Source: Streptomyces sp. SS1-1 (GTDB lineage: Bacteria > Actinomycetota > Actinomycetes > Streptomycetales > Streptomycetaceae). Taken from it: a DNA stretch of 64,000 nucleotides. The position numbers and the translations under genes were made by a program. Position 1 is the first letter of the stretch. Each line of letters begins with the position of its first letter. Below, piece by piece: positions 8,296 to 16,697 of the stretch. The DNA is taken from NCBI RefSeq assembly GCF_008973465.1, contig NZ_WBXN01000004.1, forward strand, positions 2,480,001 to 2,544,000. The letters are read 5' to 3'. The notes beneath the pieces are model-generated. The model was not told the origin of the DNA. It worked only from the letters and a program-made list of their open reading frames with translations, and did no database searches.

Positions 8296-9582
8296 GTGAA
8301 GACGGTGGGCGAGCGGTCCCTCGGGCGGCGCTTCGGCTGGCTGTGGGCCGCGTACGCGGTGAGCGCGTTCGGCACACGCCTCGCCTTCGACGCGTTCGCG
8401 CTGATCGCGGTCCTCGCGCTGCACGCCGGGCCGACCGAGGTGGCCCTGCTGGCGGCCTCGGGCCTCGCGGTGGGCGCGGTGCTCGCGGTGCCGCTCGGCG
8501 GCTGGGTCGAGTTCCGCCCGAAGCGGCCGGTGATGGTCGGGGCGGACCTGCTGCGCTGCGCGGCGCTGCTGAGCGTGCCCGTGGCGTACGCGCTGGACGT
8601 GCTGAGCCTTGCCCAGCTGCTGGTGGTGTCGGTGCTGACGGCCGCCGCCGACATCACGTTCGGCGCGGCGAGCGGGGCGTTCCTGAAGTCGCTGCTGCCG
8701 CCGGAGGACCTGCTCGCGGCCAACAGCCGCTTCGAGGCGACGGCCTGGACGGCGACCGCGCTGGGCCCGCCCCTGGGGGGTGTGGCGATCGGGGTGTTCG
8801 GGCCGGTGGCCACGGTCCTGGCGGACGCGGCGAGCTATCTGCTGTCCGCGCTGGGGCTCCGGGCGGTCGGCGGGACCGAGGAGCATCCCGAGCGCCCCGA
8901 GCGTCCCGAGGGCGTGCGAGGGTCACGGCTGGACGATCTGCGGGCGGGCTGGCGGCACATCCTCGGCCATGCCGAGCTGCGCCCGCTGTTCCTCAACACG
9001 GTGCTGGGGAACGCCCTGATCATGGTGGCGTCCCCGCTCCTCGCGGTGCTGATGCTGGGCCGCCTCGGTTTCACGCCCTGGCAGTACGGGCTGGCCTTCG
9101 CCGTGCCGTGCCTGGGCGGTCTGCTGGGCTCCCGGCTGTCGAGGCGGCTGGTCGCCCGGCACGGGCAGCGCCGGGTGCTGCTGGTGGCCGGCACGCTGCG
9201 CGCCTGCTGGCCGGTGGGCCTGGCCTTCGTGGGGCCGGGCACGGCCGGTCTGGTGCTGGTGATGGCCGTGGAGTTCGGCCTGATCACCTGTTCCGCGGTG
9301 TTCACCCCGGTGCTCGCCACCCGGCGCCTTGAGGGGACCCCGCCGGACCGGGTGACCCGCACCCTGACGGCGTGGTCGGTCACGAGCAAGACGGTGACGG
9401 CCGCGATGACCGCGCTGTGGGGCGTGCTGGCGATGCTGACGGGCCCCCGGGCCGCGATCGCGCTCGCCGGTGTCCTGCTGCTGGCGACACCGCTGCTGCT
9501 GCCCTGGCGCGAGCGGACGCCCGCCGCCCCGCGTCCCGGCGCTCCGGCCCCTGACGCGCGGCGGCCCGACGTCCCCAGGTGA
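8296..9582 (+). CDS. major facilitator superfamily exporter
   Basis: 428 residues from GTG 8296. The upstream in-frame extension to 8089 is Arg/Gly-rich and unlike a transporter, and GGAGGG sits about 12 nt before this GTG, so the start is uncertain by some codons. About twelve hydrophobic helices are visible, with the MFS motif-A-like segment GGWVEFRPKRPVMVGADLLR after TM2 and a central loop rich in Glu/Arg/Pro (EEHPERPERPEG). It resembles the Bcr/EmrB-unrelated DHA3-like exporters. The substrate is unknown. It is monocistronic and ends before the csn control region. Confidence 0.82.
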   Translation: MKTVGERSLGRRFGWLWAAYAVSAFGTRLAFDAFALIAVLALHAGPTEVALLAASGLAVGAVLAVPLGGWVEFRPKRPVMVGADLLRCAALLSVPVAYALDVLSLAQLLVVSVLTAAADITFGAASGAFLKSLLPPEDLLAANSRFEATAWTATALGPPLGGVAIGVFGPVATVLADAASYLLSALGLRAVGGTEEHPERPERPEGVRGSRLDDLRAGWRHILGHAELRPLFLNTVLGNALIMVASPLLAVLMLGRLGFTPWQYGLAFAVPCLGGLLGSRLSRRLVARHGQRRVLLVAGTLRACWPVGLAFVGPGTAGLVLVMAVEFGLITCSAVFTPVLATRRLEGTPPDRVTRTLTAWSVTSKTVTAAMTALWGVLAMLTGPRAAIALAGVLLLATPLLLPWRERTPAAPRPGAPAPDARRPDVPR

Positions 9583-9609
9583 CGAGCGCGTTTCGCCGGA
9601 CGGAATCCC

Positions 9610-9639
9610 TTGACTCCGCCTTCCCCACCGGCTTAGTTT
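9610..9639 (+). promoter_or_regulatory. csnR promoter (-35/-10)
   Basis: TTGACT at 9610-9615 and TAGTTT at 9634-9639 are separated by 18 nt, a good vegetative (HrdB-type) promoter. The transcript would start about 9646, just before the palindromic operator, so a bound repressor would block initiation or early elongation. Confidence 0.65.
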
Positions 9640-9652
9640 CCTCCGCAGCGAA

Positions 9653-9667
9653 TAGGAAACTTTCCTA
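9653..9667. promoter_or_regulatory. CsnR-type operator palindrome
   Basis: TAGGAAA-C-TTTCCTA is a perfect 15-bp palindrome, 86 nt before the repressor start and 14 nt downstream of the -10 box. From memory, CsnR of S. lividans/S. coelicolor binds a palindrome containing AGGAAA/TTTCCT upstream of its own operon and of a chitosanase gene. This site fits autoregulation. Confidence 0.75.
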
Positions 9668-9668
9668 A

Positions 9669-9716
9669 CAGTGATCACGCGGGGCGTCCAGGATGGACGT
9701 CACCCGGTGATCACTG
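9669..9716 (+). promoter_or_regulatory. nested hairpin in the csnR leader
   Basis: CAGTGATCAC (9669-9678) and GTGATCACTG (9707-9716) are perfect inverted repeats, each containing the self-palindrome TGATCA. Between them CGTCCA (9685-9690) and TGGACG (9694-9699) form an inner stem with a GGA loop. The element starts 1 nt after the operator's last A and ends 24 nt before the GTG at 9741. It could be an RNA leader structure or a pair of protein-binding sites. Confidence 0.5.
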
Positions 9717-9752
9717 GGAAGCTGGGCAGCCGAGAGGCAGGTGTCGCACCCC

Positions 9753-10964
9753 ATGGCAGGAACCGCCGGTACGCCGGGCACCCCGCGCGTCCTGCGCGCC
9801 ATGAACGACCGCGCCGCCCTGGACCTCCTCCTGGAGCACGGGCCGCTGTCGCGCACGCGGATCGGCAAGCTCACCGGCCTCTCCAAGCCGACCGCCTCCC
9901 AGCTGCTGGCCCGCCTGGAGGCCGCCGGCCTGGTCCTGGCCACCGGCACCACGGAAGGCCGGCCCGGCCCCAACGCACAGCTCTACGAGGTGAACCCCCG
10001 CGCCGCGTACGCCGCCGGCCTCGACGTCACCCCGGAGCGCGTCCTCGCCGCCGTGGCCGACGTCACCGGCCGCACCGTCGGCTCGTACGAACTGCCCACC
10101 CCCGGCAGACGCCCGGCCCAGCCGGTCGTGCGGCAGGTCACCGACGCCCTCGACGGGGCCGTGAAGGCGGCGGGCCTGACCCGGGCCGACGTCCACCGGC
10201 TCGTCATCGGCACCCCCGGCGCCTTCGACCCCAACACGGGCCGTCTGCGCTACGCCTCCCACCTGCCCGGCTGGCACTCCCCCGCGCTGCTCGACGAACT
10301 CGCCGCGGCGCTCCCGATGCCCGTCGAGTACGAGAACGACGTCAACCTCGCGGCGGTGGCCGAGCAGCGGCTCGGCGCGGCCCGCGGCCACGAGGACTTC
10401 GTACTGCTGTGGAACGAGGGCGGTCTCGGCGCCGCCCTCGTCCTCGGCGGCCGGCTGCACCGCGGCTGGACCGGCGGCGCGGGCGAGGTCGGCTTCCTGC
10501 CCGTGCCGGGCGCCCCCCTCGTCCGCCAGGTGACCAAGGCCAACAGCGGCGGCTACCAGGAGCTGGCCGGCTCCCAGGCCGTCCCCCGCCTCGCCCGTGA
10601 ACTCGGCGTCCCGGACATCCCGTCGGGGCCGTACGCCGAGGTCGCCGCCGCCCTCGTCGAACGGGCCGCCGCCCGGGACGACGGCCCCCACCGGCAGCTC
10701 CTGGAGACCTACGCGACCCGGCTGGCCACCGGTCTGGCCTCCCTGGTCTCCGTCCTCGACCCGGAACTCGTCGTCCTCAGCGGCGCCTCGCTGACCGCCG
10801 GCGGGGACACCCTGCGCACCCTCGTCCAGGACGAGCTGGAGGAACTGGCCGCGTCCCGGCCCCGGCTCGTCGTCGGCGACGTCCGTGAACACCCCGTGCT
10901 CCGGGGCGCGTTGGAGAGCGCCCTCGCCGCCACCCGTGACGAGGTCTTCGACACCTCGCGCTGA
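9753..10964 (+). CDS. csnR: ROK-family repressor of the csn operon
   Basis: 403 residues from ATG 9753; GTG 9741 is an equally weakly supported start. The N-terminal winged HTH is clear (DRAALDLLLEHGPLSRTRIG, then LTGLSKPTASQLLARLEAAG). The C-terminal ROK sugar-kinase-like fold follows (GTPGAFDPNTG, EYENDVNLAAVAEQ, GGAGEVGFLPV). The canonical ROK zinc motif CxCGxxGCxE and the His of the ExGH motif are absent (GEVGF), so it is a regulator and not a kinase. The gene heads the sugar ABC/GH4/kinase operon behind a perfect palindrome, as described for csnR of Streptomyces, whose repression is relieved by chitosan oligosaccharides. The symbol rests on gene order and operator. Confidence 0.82.
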   Translation: MAGTAGTPGTPRVLRAMNDRAALDLLLEHGPLSRTRIGKLTGLSKPTASQLLARLEAAGLVLATGTTEGRPGPNAQLYEVNPRAAYAAGLDVTPERVLAAVADVTGRTVGSYELPTPGRRPAQPVVRQVTDALDGAVKAAGLTRADVHRLVIGTPGAFDPNTGRLRYASHLPGWHSPALLDELAAALPMPVEYENDVNLAAVAEQRLGAARGHEDFVLLWNEGGLGAALVLGGRLHRGWTGGAGEVGFLPVPGAPLVRQVTKANSGGYQELAGSQAVPRLARELGVPDIPSGPYAEVAAALVERAAARDDGPHRQLLETYATRLATGLASLVSVLDPELVVLSGASLTAGGDTLRTLVQDELEELAASRPRLVVGDVREHPVLRGALESALAATRDEVFDTSR

Positions 10965-11023
10965 CCCGCACCCGCTCCCGCACCACCCACACCCACCCCG
11001 TCCCGCCCTTGGGAGACCTCGCC

Positions 11024-12385
11024 ATGCCCGGAAAGTCCAGGAACGTCATATCCTCGATGCCCCGCCGGTCCGCGGCGGCCCTCGCCGCGTCCGCCTCCCT
11101 GGCCCTGCTCGCCACGGCCTGTACGGGCTCCTCGGAGGCCGGCGCGCACGACGACCCGAACGCCCGCACCACGATCACCTTCTGGCACGGCTGGAGCGCG
11201 CCCGCCGAGGTGAAGGCGATCCAGGCGAACGTCGACGCGTTCGAGAAGGCCCACCCGAACATCACGGTGAAGGTCGTCGGCAACATCAACGACGACAAGC
11301 TCAACCAGGCGCTGCGCGCCGGCGGTTCGAACGGACCCGACGTCGTGTCGTCGTTCACGACCTCCAACGTCGGCAAGTTCTGCTCCTCCGGCGCCTTCCT
11401 CGACCTCGAGCCCTTCATCGAGAAGTCGAAGCTCGACCTCGGCAAGCTGATCCCGAAGCCGATGCTGGACTACACCCAGTTCGAGGGCACCCGCTGCGCG
11501 CTGCCGCTGCTCGGCGACGCCTACGGGCTCTACTACAACAAGGACGCCTTCGAGAAGGCGGGCATCACGTCCCCGCCCAAGACCTGGTCGGAGTTCGCGG
11601 AGGTCGCGAAGAAGCTCACGAAGACCAAGGGCGACGGCTACGAGCAGCTCGGCTTCATGCCGACGTACCACGGCTACGAGACGGTCGTGGACCACTACAT
11701 GTCCCAGTGGGACCACGCCTACTTCGCCAAGGACGGCAAGTCCAACATCGCCAAGGACCCGGCGTTCGCCGAGATGTTCACGTACCAGAAGAAGCTCGTC
11801 GACGACCTCGGGGGCTTCGCGAAGCTGGAGAAGTACCGCAACACCTTCGGCGACGAGTGGGGCGCCAAGCACCCCTTCCACACCGGCCAGGTGGCCATGC
11901 AGCTCGACGGCGAGTGGCGGCTCGGCATGGCGCAGGACGCCGGCGCGGACTTCGAGATCGGCACCGCGCCGCTGCCCGTCGCCGACGACGAGGTGGACGA
12001 GTACGGCAAGGGCTTCCTCTCCGGCACGATCATCGGCATCGCCCCGCGCAGCGAGAAGCAGAACGCGGCCTGGGAGCTGGTGAAGTACCTGACGACCGAC
12101 ACCGCGGCCGTCGTGTCCTTCGCCAACGCCATCCACAACGTGCCCTCCACCTTCGAGGCGCTGAAGTCGCCCGACCTGAAGGTGGACCCCGGCTTCAAGA
12201 CGTTCCTGGACATCGCGCAGAACCCGCACTCCAACACCCCGCCGGCGTCCGTCAACGGCTCCACGTACCAGACCACGCTCCAGGACTTCGGCTTCCAGTA
12301 CGAGTCCGGCAAGGTGAAGGACCTGAAGGCCGGTCTGGAGAAGACCGCGCAGCAGATCGACACCGACATCGAGCAGGCGAAGTAG
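11024..12385 (+). CDS. csnE: sugar ABC transporter substrate-binding lipoprotein
   Basis: 453 residues from ATG 11024, with GGGAG about 9 nt upstream. It has a lipoprotein signal with twin Arg (PRRSAAALAAS) and lipobox LATAC, Cys33 being the lipid site. The mature part is a family-1 extracellular solute-binding protein (ITFWHGWSAPAEVKAIQANV, LRAGGSNGPDV, YGLYYNKDAFEKAGI). It is anchored outside the cell and delivers glucosamine or chitosan oligosaccharides to the two permeases encoded next, by analogy with the csn operon. No ATPase is encoded nearby; such importers in Streptomyces commonly share the MsiK ATPase, which is an inference here. Confidence 0.85.
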   Translation: MPGKSRNVISSMPRRSAAALAASASLALLATACTGSSEAGAHDDPNARTTITFWHGWSAPAEVKAIQANVDAFEKAHPNITVKVVGNINDDKLNQALRAGGSNGPDVVSSFTTSNVGKFCSSGAFLDLEPFIEKSKLDLGKLIPKPMLDYTQFEGTRCALPLLGDAYGLYYNKDAFEKAGITSPPKTWSEFAEVAKKLTKTKGDGYEQLGFMPTYHGYETVVDHYMSQWDHAYFAKDGKSNIAKDPAFAEMFTYQKKLVDDLGGFAKLEKYRNTFGDEWGAKHPFHTGQVAMQLDGEWRLGMAQDAGADFEIGTAPLPVADDEVDEYGKGFLSGTIIGIAPRSEKQNAAWELVKYLTTDTAAVVSFANAIHNVPSTFEALKSPDLKVDPGFKTFLDIAQNPHSNTPPASVNGSTYQTTLQDFGFQYESGKVKDLKAGLEKTAQQIDTDIEQAK

Positions 12386-12391
12386 CCCCCG

Positions 12392-13339
12392 ATGGCGACG
12401 TACACACTCCGCGCGAAGCGCCGCAGGTCGGCGCTTCGGACGGTGGCCTTCCTGTCACCGTGGCTGATCGGGTTCGGCGTCTTCTTCGCCTATCCGCTGG
12501 TGTCCACCGTGTACTTCTCGCTGATGAGGTACGACGGCTTCGGCACCCCCGCGTTCCGCGGCCTGGACAACTGGTCCTACGTCTTCCAGGACTACCCGAT
12601 GTTCTGGCCGGCGCTGCGCAACACGCTCTGGCTGGTGCTGGTCATGGTGACCTGCCGGGTGGTGTTCGGGCTGGGCGTCGGACTGCTCATCACGAAGATC
12701 AGGACCGGCGTCGGGGTCTTCCGCACCCTGTTCTACCTGCCCTACCTCGCCCCGCCGGTCGCCGCGACGCTGGCCTTCGTCTTCCTGCTCAACCCCGGCA
12801 CCGGACCCGTCAACTCCGTGCTGGACGGGCTCGGTCTGCCCACGCCCGGCTGGTTCACCGACCCCGCCTGGTCCAAGCCGGCCCTGACCGCGCTCGCGCT
12901 GTGGGGGGTGGGCGACCTCATGGTCATCTTCATGGCCGCCCTGCTCGACGTGCCGAAGGAGCAGTACGAGGCCGCCGAACTCGACGGCGCCTCGGCCTGG
13001 CAGCGGTTCCGGTACGTGACCCTGCCGAACATCTCGCCGATCGTGATGTTCGCCGTCGTCACCGGGGTCATCCAGACCATGCAGTACTACACACAGCCGC
13101 TGGTCGCCGGGAAGGTCGCCTCCGGTGTCATCGGCGGCTCCGGCCAGCAGTTCGAGCCGGGCTACCCCGACAAGTCGACGCTGACCCTCCCCCAGCTCGT
13201 CTACAACCTCGGCTTCCAGCGCTTCGACTACGGCTCCGCCTGTGTGGTCGCGCTCGTCCTCTTCGCCCTCGCCATGGCGTTCACCGCGCTGCTGATGCGA
13301 CGCCGGGGCGGACTGATCCAGGCAGGTGACCGGTCATGA
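12392..13339 (+). CDS. csnF: sugar ABC transporter permease (MalF-like)
   Basis: 315 residues. Six hydrophobic helices are visible, with the inner-membrane component signature EAAELDGASAWQRFRYVTLP (EAA loop that contacts the ATPase). The gene starts 7 nt after the binding-protein stop and overlaps the next permease by 4 nt. It forms the importer channel as a heterodimer with the next gene product. The Asn/Gly-rich segment near residues 240-265 probably faces the outside. Confidence 0.88.
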   Translation: MATYTLRAKRRRSALRTVAFLSPWLIGFGVFFAYPLVSTVYFSLMRYDGFGTPAFRGLDNWSYVFQDYPMFWPALRNTLWLVLVMVTCRVVFGLGVGLLITKIRTGVGVFRTLFYLPYLAPPVAATLAFVFLLNPGTGPVNSVLDGLGLPTPGWFTDPAWSKPALTALALWGVGDLMVIFMAALLDVPKEQYEAAELDGASAWQRFRYVTLPNISPIVMFAVVTGVIQTMQYYTQPLVAGKVASGVIGGSGQQFEPGYPDKSTLTLPQLVYNLGFQRFDYGSACVVALVLFALAMAFTALLMRRRGGLIQAGDRS

Positions 13340-14226
13340 CCCAGGTGCTGGAACGGCCCGCCCCGCCGGCCGCCCCGACCGCCGCCGAACGCACCGCGCG
13401 CCGCCGGGCGGTGCTGGAGTGGATCGCCGTGCACTCCCTGGGCGTCGCGGCCGCCCTGTTCTTCGTCCTGCCGTTCGTGTTCGTCGTCCTGACGTCGCTG
13501 ATGAGCGACCAGCAGGCGCTGACCCGTGACCTGATCCCGCGGACCTGGGAGTGGGGCAACTACGCCCAGGTGTTCGACACCCCCGGCTTCCTGACCTGGT
13601 GGCGCAACACGCTGCTGTACGCCGGGCTGGGCACGGTCCTCACCGTCGTCTCGTCCGTCCCGGTGGCGTACGCGCTCGCCAAGTTCCGCTTCCGGGGCCG
13701 GAATCTGACGCTCATGCTGGTCATCTCGATGATGATGCTGCCGCCGCAGGTCGTCATCATCCCGATGTACCTGTTCTGGGCGAAGCAGCTGGACCTGTCG
13801 GGCACGCTGTGGCCGCTGATCATCCCGATGGCGTTCGGGGACGCGTTCTCGATCTTCCTGCTGCGCCAGTTCCTCACCACCATCCCCGACGAGTACCTGG
13901 ACGCGGCGAAGGTCGACGGCTGCGGCGAACTGCGCACCCTGCTGCGGGTGGTGCTGCCCATGGCGAAACCGGGTATCGCCGCAGTGGCCCTCTTCCAGTT
14001 CTTCTACGCCTGGAACGACTACTTCGGGCCGCAGATCTACGCGTCCGAGAACCCGGGCGCCTGGACGCTGTCGTACGGACTGGAGTCGTTCAAGGGGGCG
14101 CACCACACCGACTGGAACCTCACCATGGCGGCGACCGTCCTGGTCATGGCCCCCGTGATCCTCGTGTTCTTCCTCGCCCAGAAGGCGTTCGTAGAGGGCG
14201 TCACGCTCACCGGAGTAAAGGGTTGA
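13336..14226 (+). CDS. csnG: sugar ABC transporter permease (MalG-like)
   Basis: 296 residues, ATG overlapping the previous stop. Six helices are visible, with the EAA-type loop DEYLDAAKVDGCGELRTLLR followed by VVLPMAKPG, which is the typical MalG family form. The C-terminal VEGVTLTGVKG is conserved in this family. It partners with the preceding permease in the csn importer. The following GH4 gene begins 7 nt after its stop, consistent with one operon. Confidence 0.88.
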   Translation: MTQVLERPAPPAAPTAAERTARRRAVLEWIAVHSLGVAAALFFVLPFVFVVLTSLMSDQQALTRDLIPRTWEWGNYAQVFDTPGFLTWWRNTLLYAGLGTVLTVVSSVPVAYALAKFRFRGRNLTLMLVISMMMLPPQVVIIPMYLFWAKQLDLSGTLWPLIIPMAFGDAFSIFLLRQFLTTIPDEYLDAAKVDGCGELRTLLRVVLPMAKPGIAAVALFQFFYAWNDYFGPQIYASENPGAWTLSYGLESFKGAHHTDWNLTMAATVLVMAPVILVFFLAQKAFVEGVTLTGVKG

Positions 14227-14233
14227 ATCTCAA

Positions 14234-15499
14234 GTGAAACTCACCGTGGTCGGCGGAGGCTCGACCTACACGCCGGAACTCATCGACGGCTTCGCGCGTC
14301 TCCGCGACACCCTGCCCATCGAGGAACTGGTCCTGACGGACCCGGCGACGGACCGCCTGGAGCTGGTCGGCGGTCTCGCCCGCCGTATCTTCGCCCGCCA
14401 GGCCCACGCCGGAAGGATCACCACGACGACCGACCTGGACGCGGCCGTCGACGGGACCGACGCGGTCCTGCTCCAGCTGCGCGTCGGCGGCCAGGCGGCC
14501 CGGCAGCAGGACGAGACCTGGCCCCTGGAGTGCGGCTGCGTCGGCCAGGAGACCACCGGCGCCGGCGGTCTCGCGAAGGCCCTGCGCACGGTGCCGGTCG
14601 TCCTGGACATCGCCGAGCGGGTCCGGCGCGCCAACCCGGGCGCCTGGATCATCGACTTCACCAACCCGGTCGGCATCGTCACCCGCGCCCTGCTCCAGGA
14701 GGGGCACCGGGCGGTCGGCCTGTGCAACGTGGCGATCGGCTTCCAGCGCAAGTTCGCCGCCCTGCTCGGCGCCTCCCCCGCCGACCTCCACCTCGACCAC
14801 GTCGGCCTCAACCACCTCACCTGGGAGACCGGGGTGCGCCTGGGCGGCCCCGAGGGCGCCGACGTCCTGCCGAAGCTGCTCGCCGAGCACGGCGACGCCC
14901 TGGCCGCCGACCTCCATCTGCCCCGTGTCCTGCTGGACCGGCTGGGCGTCGTCCCGTCCTACTACCTGCGCTACTACTACGCCCACGACGCGGTCGTCCG
15001 GGAGATGCGCACCAAGCCGTCCCGCGCCGCCGAGGTGGCCGCGATGGAGCGAGAACTGCTCGCCCTGTACGCCGACCCCGCGCTCGACGAGAAGCCGGAG
15101 CTGCTGTCCAAGCGGGGCGGGGCGTACTACTCGGAGGCGGCGGTGGACCTCGCGGCCGCCCTGCTGAACGGCGCCGGCAGCCCCCACCAGGTGGTGAACA
15201 CCCTGAACCGGGGCACGCTGCCCTTCCTCCCCGACGACGCGGTGATCGAGGTGCAGGCGGCCGTCGGCCAGGACGGCCCGGCGCCGCTGCCCGTGCCCCG
15301 CCTCGACCCGCTGTACGCGGGTCTGATGGCGCAGGTGACGTCCTACGAGGACCTGGCGCTGTCCGCCGCCCTGCGCGGCGGCCGGGACCGGGTGTTCCGG
15401 GCGCTCCTCGCGCACCCCCTCGTCGGCCAGTTCGAGTACGCCGAGAAGCTCACCGACGAGCTGATCGCACACAACCGGGAGCACCTCGCGTGGGCATGA
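14234..15499 (+). CDS. csnH: GH4 6-phospho-beta-glycosidase
   Basis: 421 residues from GTG 14234. It is an NAD- and Mn-dependent GH4 glycosidase that hydrolyses 6-phospho-glycosides by a redox mechanism. The N-terminal Rossmann motif is GGGSTYTPELIDGF. The metal/substrate segment contains the conserved Cys-Asn (GLCNVAIGFQRKF) and His (LDHVGLNHLTWE). In the csn operon it is expected to cleave imported, phosphorylated glucosamine oligosaccharides. The kinase needed to phosphorylate them is probably the next gene product, which overlaps by 4 nt. Confidence 0.88.
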   Translation: MKLTVVGGGSTYTPELIDGFARLRDTLPIEELVLTDPATDRLELVGGLARRIFARQAHAGRITTTTDLDAAVDGTDAVLLQLRVGGQAARQQDETWPLECGCVGQETTGAGGLAKALRTVPVVLDIAERVRRANPGAWIIDFTNPVGIVTRALLQEGHRAVGLCNVAIGFQRKFAALLGASPADLHLDHVGLNHLTWETGVRLGGPEGADVLPKLLAEHGDALAADLHLPRVLLDRLGVVPSYYLRYYYAHDAVVREMRTKPSRAAEVAAMERELLALYADPALDEKPELLSKRGGAYYSEAAVDLAAALLNGAGSPHQVVNTLNRGTLPFLPDDAVIEVQAAVGQDGPAPLPVPRLDPLYAGLMAQVTSYEDLALSAALRGGRDRVFRALLAHPLVGQFEYAEKLTDELIAHNREHLAWA

Positions 15500-16461
15500 C
15501 CGCACGTGTCCTCGCCGTCGACGCGGGCAACAGCAAGACCGACGTCGCCGTCGTGGCGGGCGACGGCACCGTCCTGGCCACCGCCCGCGCGGGAGGCTTC
15601 CGGCCGCCCGCCGTGGGCGTCGAGCAGGCGATGGACACGCTCGCCGGGGCCGTCGAGGAGGCGTTCACGGCCGCGGGCGTGACCTCCGCCGACCAGGTGT
15701 CGGCCTGTCTGGCCAACGCCGACCTTCCGGTGGAGGAGGAGACCCTGGCGGCCGCGCTGCACGCACGCGCGTGGGGCGCCCGCGTGGAGGTCCGCAACGA
15801 CACCTTCGCGATCCTGCGCGCCGGGGTCGCCGAGCCCCGCGGGGTGGCCGTCGTCTGCGGCGCCGGCATCAACTGCGTGGGCATGACCCCGGACGGGCGC
15901 ACCGCCCGCTTCCCGGCGCTCGGGCGGCTGTCCGGGGACTGGGGCGGCGGCTGGGGCCTGGCGGAGGAGGCGCTGTGGCACGCGGCCCGCGCGGAGGACG
16001 GGCGGGGCGCGGCCACGTCCCTGGCCGAGACGCTGCCCGCGCACTTCGGGCTGCCCTCCATGTACGCGCTGATCGAGGCCCTGCATCTGGGACACCTCCC
16101 GGAGCGGCGCCGGCACGAGCTGGCACCGGTGCTCTTCGCCACGGCCGCGTCCGGCGACCCGGTCGCGCGGTCCCTCGTCGACCGGCTGGCCGACGAGGTG
16201 GTCACCATGGCGACGGTCGCCCTGACCCGGCTCGGTCTGCTGGAGGAGGAGACCCCGGTCCTGCTCGGCGGCAGCGTCCTGGCGGCCCGGCATCCCCAAC
16301 TGGACGACGGGATACGGGACCTGCTGGCCGCCCGCGCCCCCAAGGCCGTACCGGAGGTGGTGGCGGCGCGTCCGGTGCTGGGCGCGGCCCTGCTCGGGCT
16401 GGACGCGGTGGGCGCCCCGGAGGAGGTGCACGCCCGGCTGCGGCGGCACTTCGAGCCGTAG
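15496..16461 (+). CDS. csnK: BadF/BadG-type N-acetylglucosamine/glucosamine kinase
   Basis: 321 residues. The ASKHA-fold ATPase starts with the phosphate-1 loop VLAVDAGNSKTDVAVVAGDG and has a second nucleotide motif VAVVCGAGINCVGMTPDGR, as in the BadF/BadG/BcrA/BcrD family that includes N-acetylglucosamine kinases. The csn operon kinase is reported in Streptomyces to phosphorylate glucosamine or its oligomers; that is knowledge of the family rather than something readable here. It ends the csn operon, and a 236-nt gap follows before the signalling cluster. Confidence 0.82.
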   Translation: MTARVLAVDAGNSKTDVAVVAGDGTVLATARAGGFRPPAVGVEQAMDTLAGAVEEAFTAAGVTSADQVSACLANADLPVEEETLAAALHARAWGARVEVRNDTFAILRAGVAEPRGVAVVCGAGINCVGMTPDGRTARFPALGRLSGDWGGGWGLAEEALWHAARAEDGRGAATSLAETLPAHFGLPSMYALIEALHLGHLPERRRHELAPVLFATAASGDPVARSLVDRLADEVVTMATVALTRLGLLEEETPVLLGGSVLAARHPQLDDGIRDLLAARAPKAVPEVVAARPVLGAALLGLDAVGAPEEVHARLRRHFEP

Positions 16462-16697
16462 GCCGCCCCCGCCCCCCGGACATGCCCCCCGCACTCCTCC
16501 CACACCCGGCGCGACGAGGTGGAACCGAACCGATTCCCACGGCGTTCTCATGGGCAGGGGGTGGTGCGGGGGCTTGTTCGGCGGTGCCGGGGGCCGGGGC
16601 CGCCGCCGTGACCGGACCAGGATCGGTCGGGGCCGGTGCGTTCGCCGGTCCGCGCGGCGATACCGGCCCGCGACGGATGGCCATGGGGGAGGTCGGC

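Noticed and set aside
14530..15495. N-terminal extension of the csnK frame
   Set aside because: It overlaps the GH4 gene out of frame; the kinase starts at ATG 15496 with its phosphate-binding motif.
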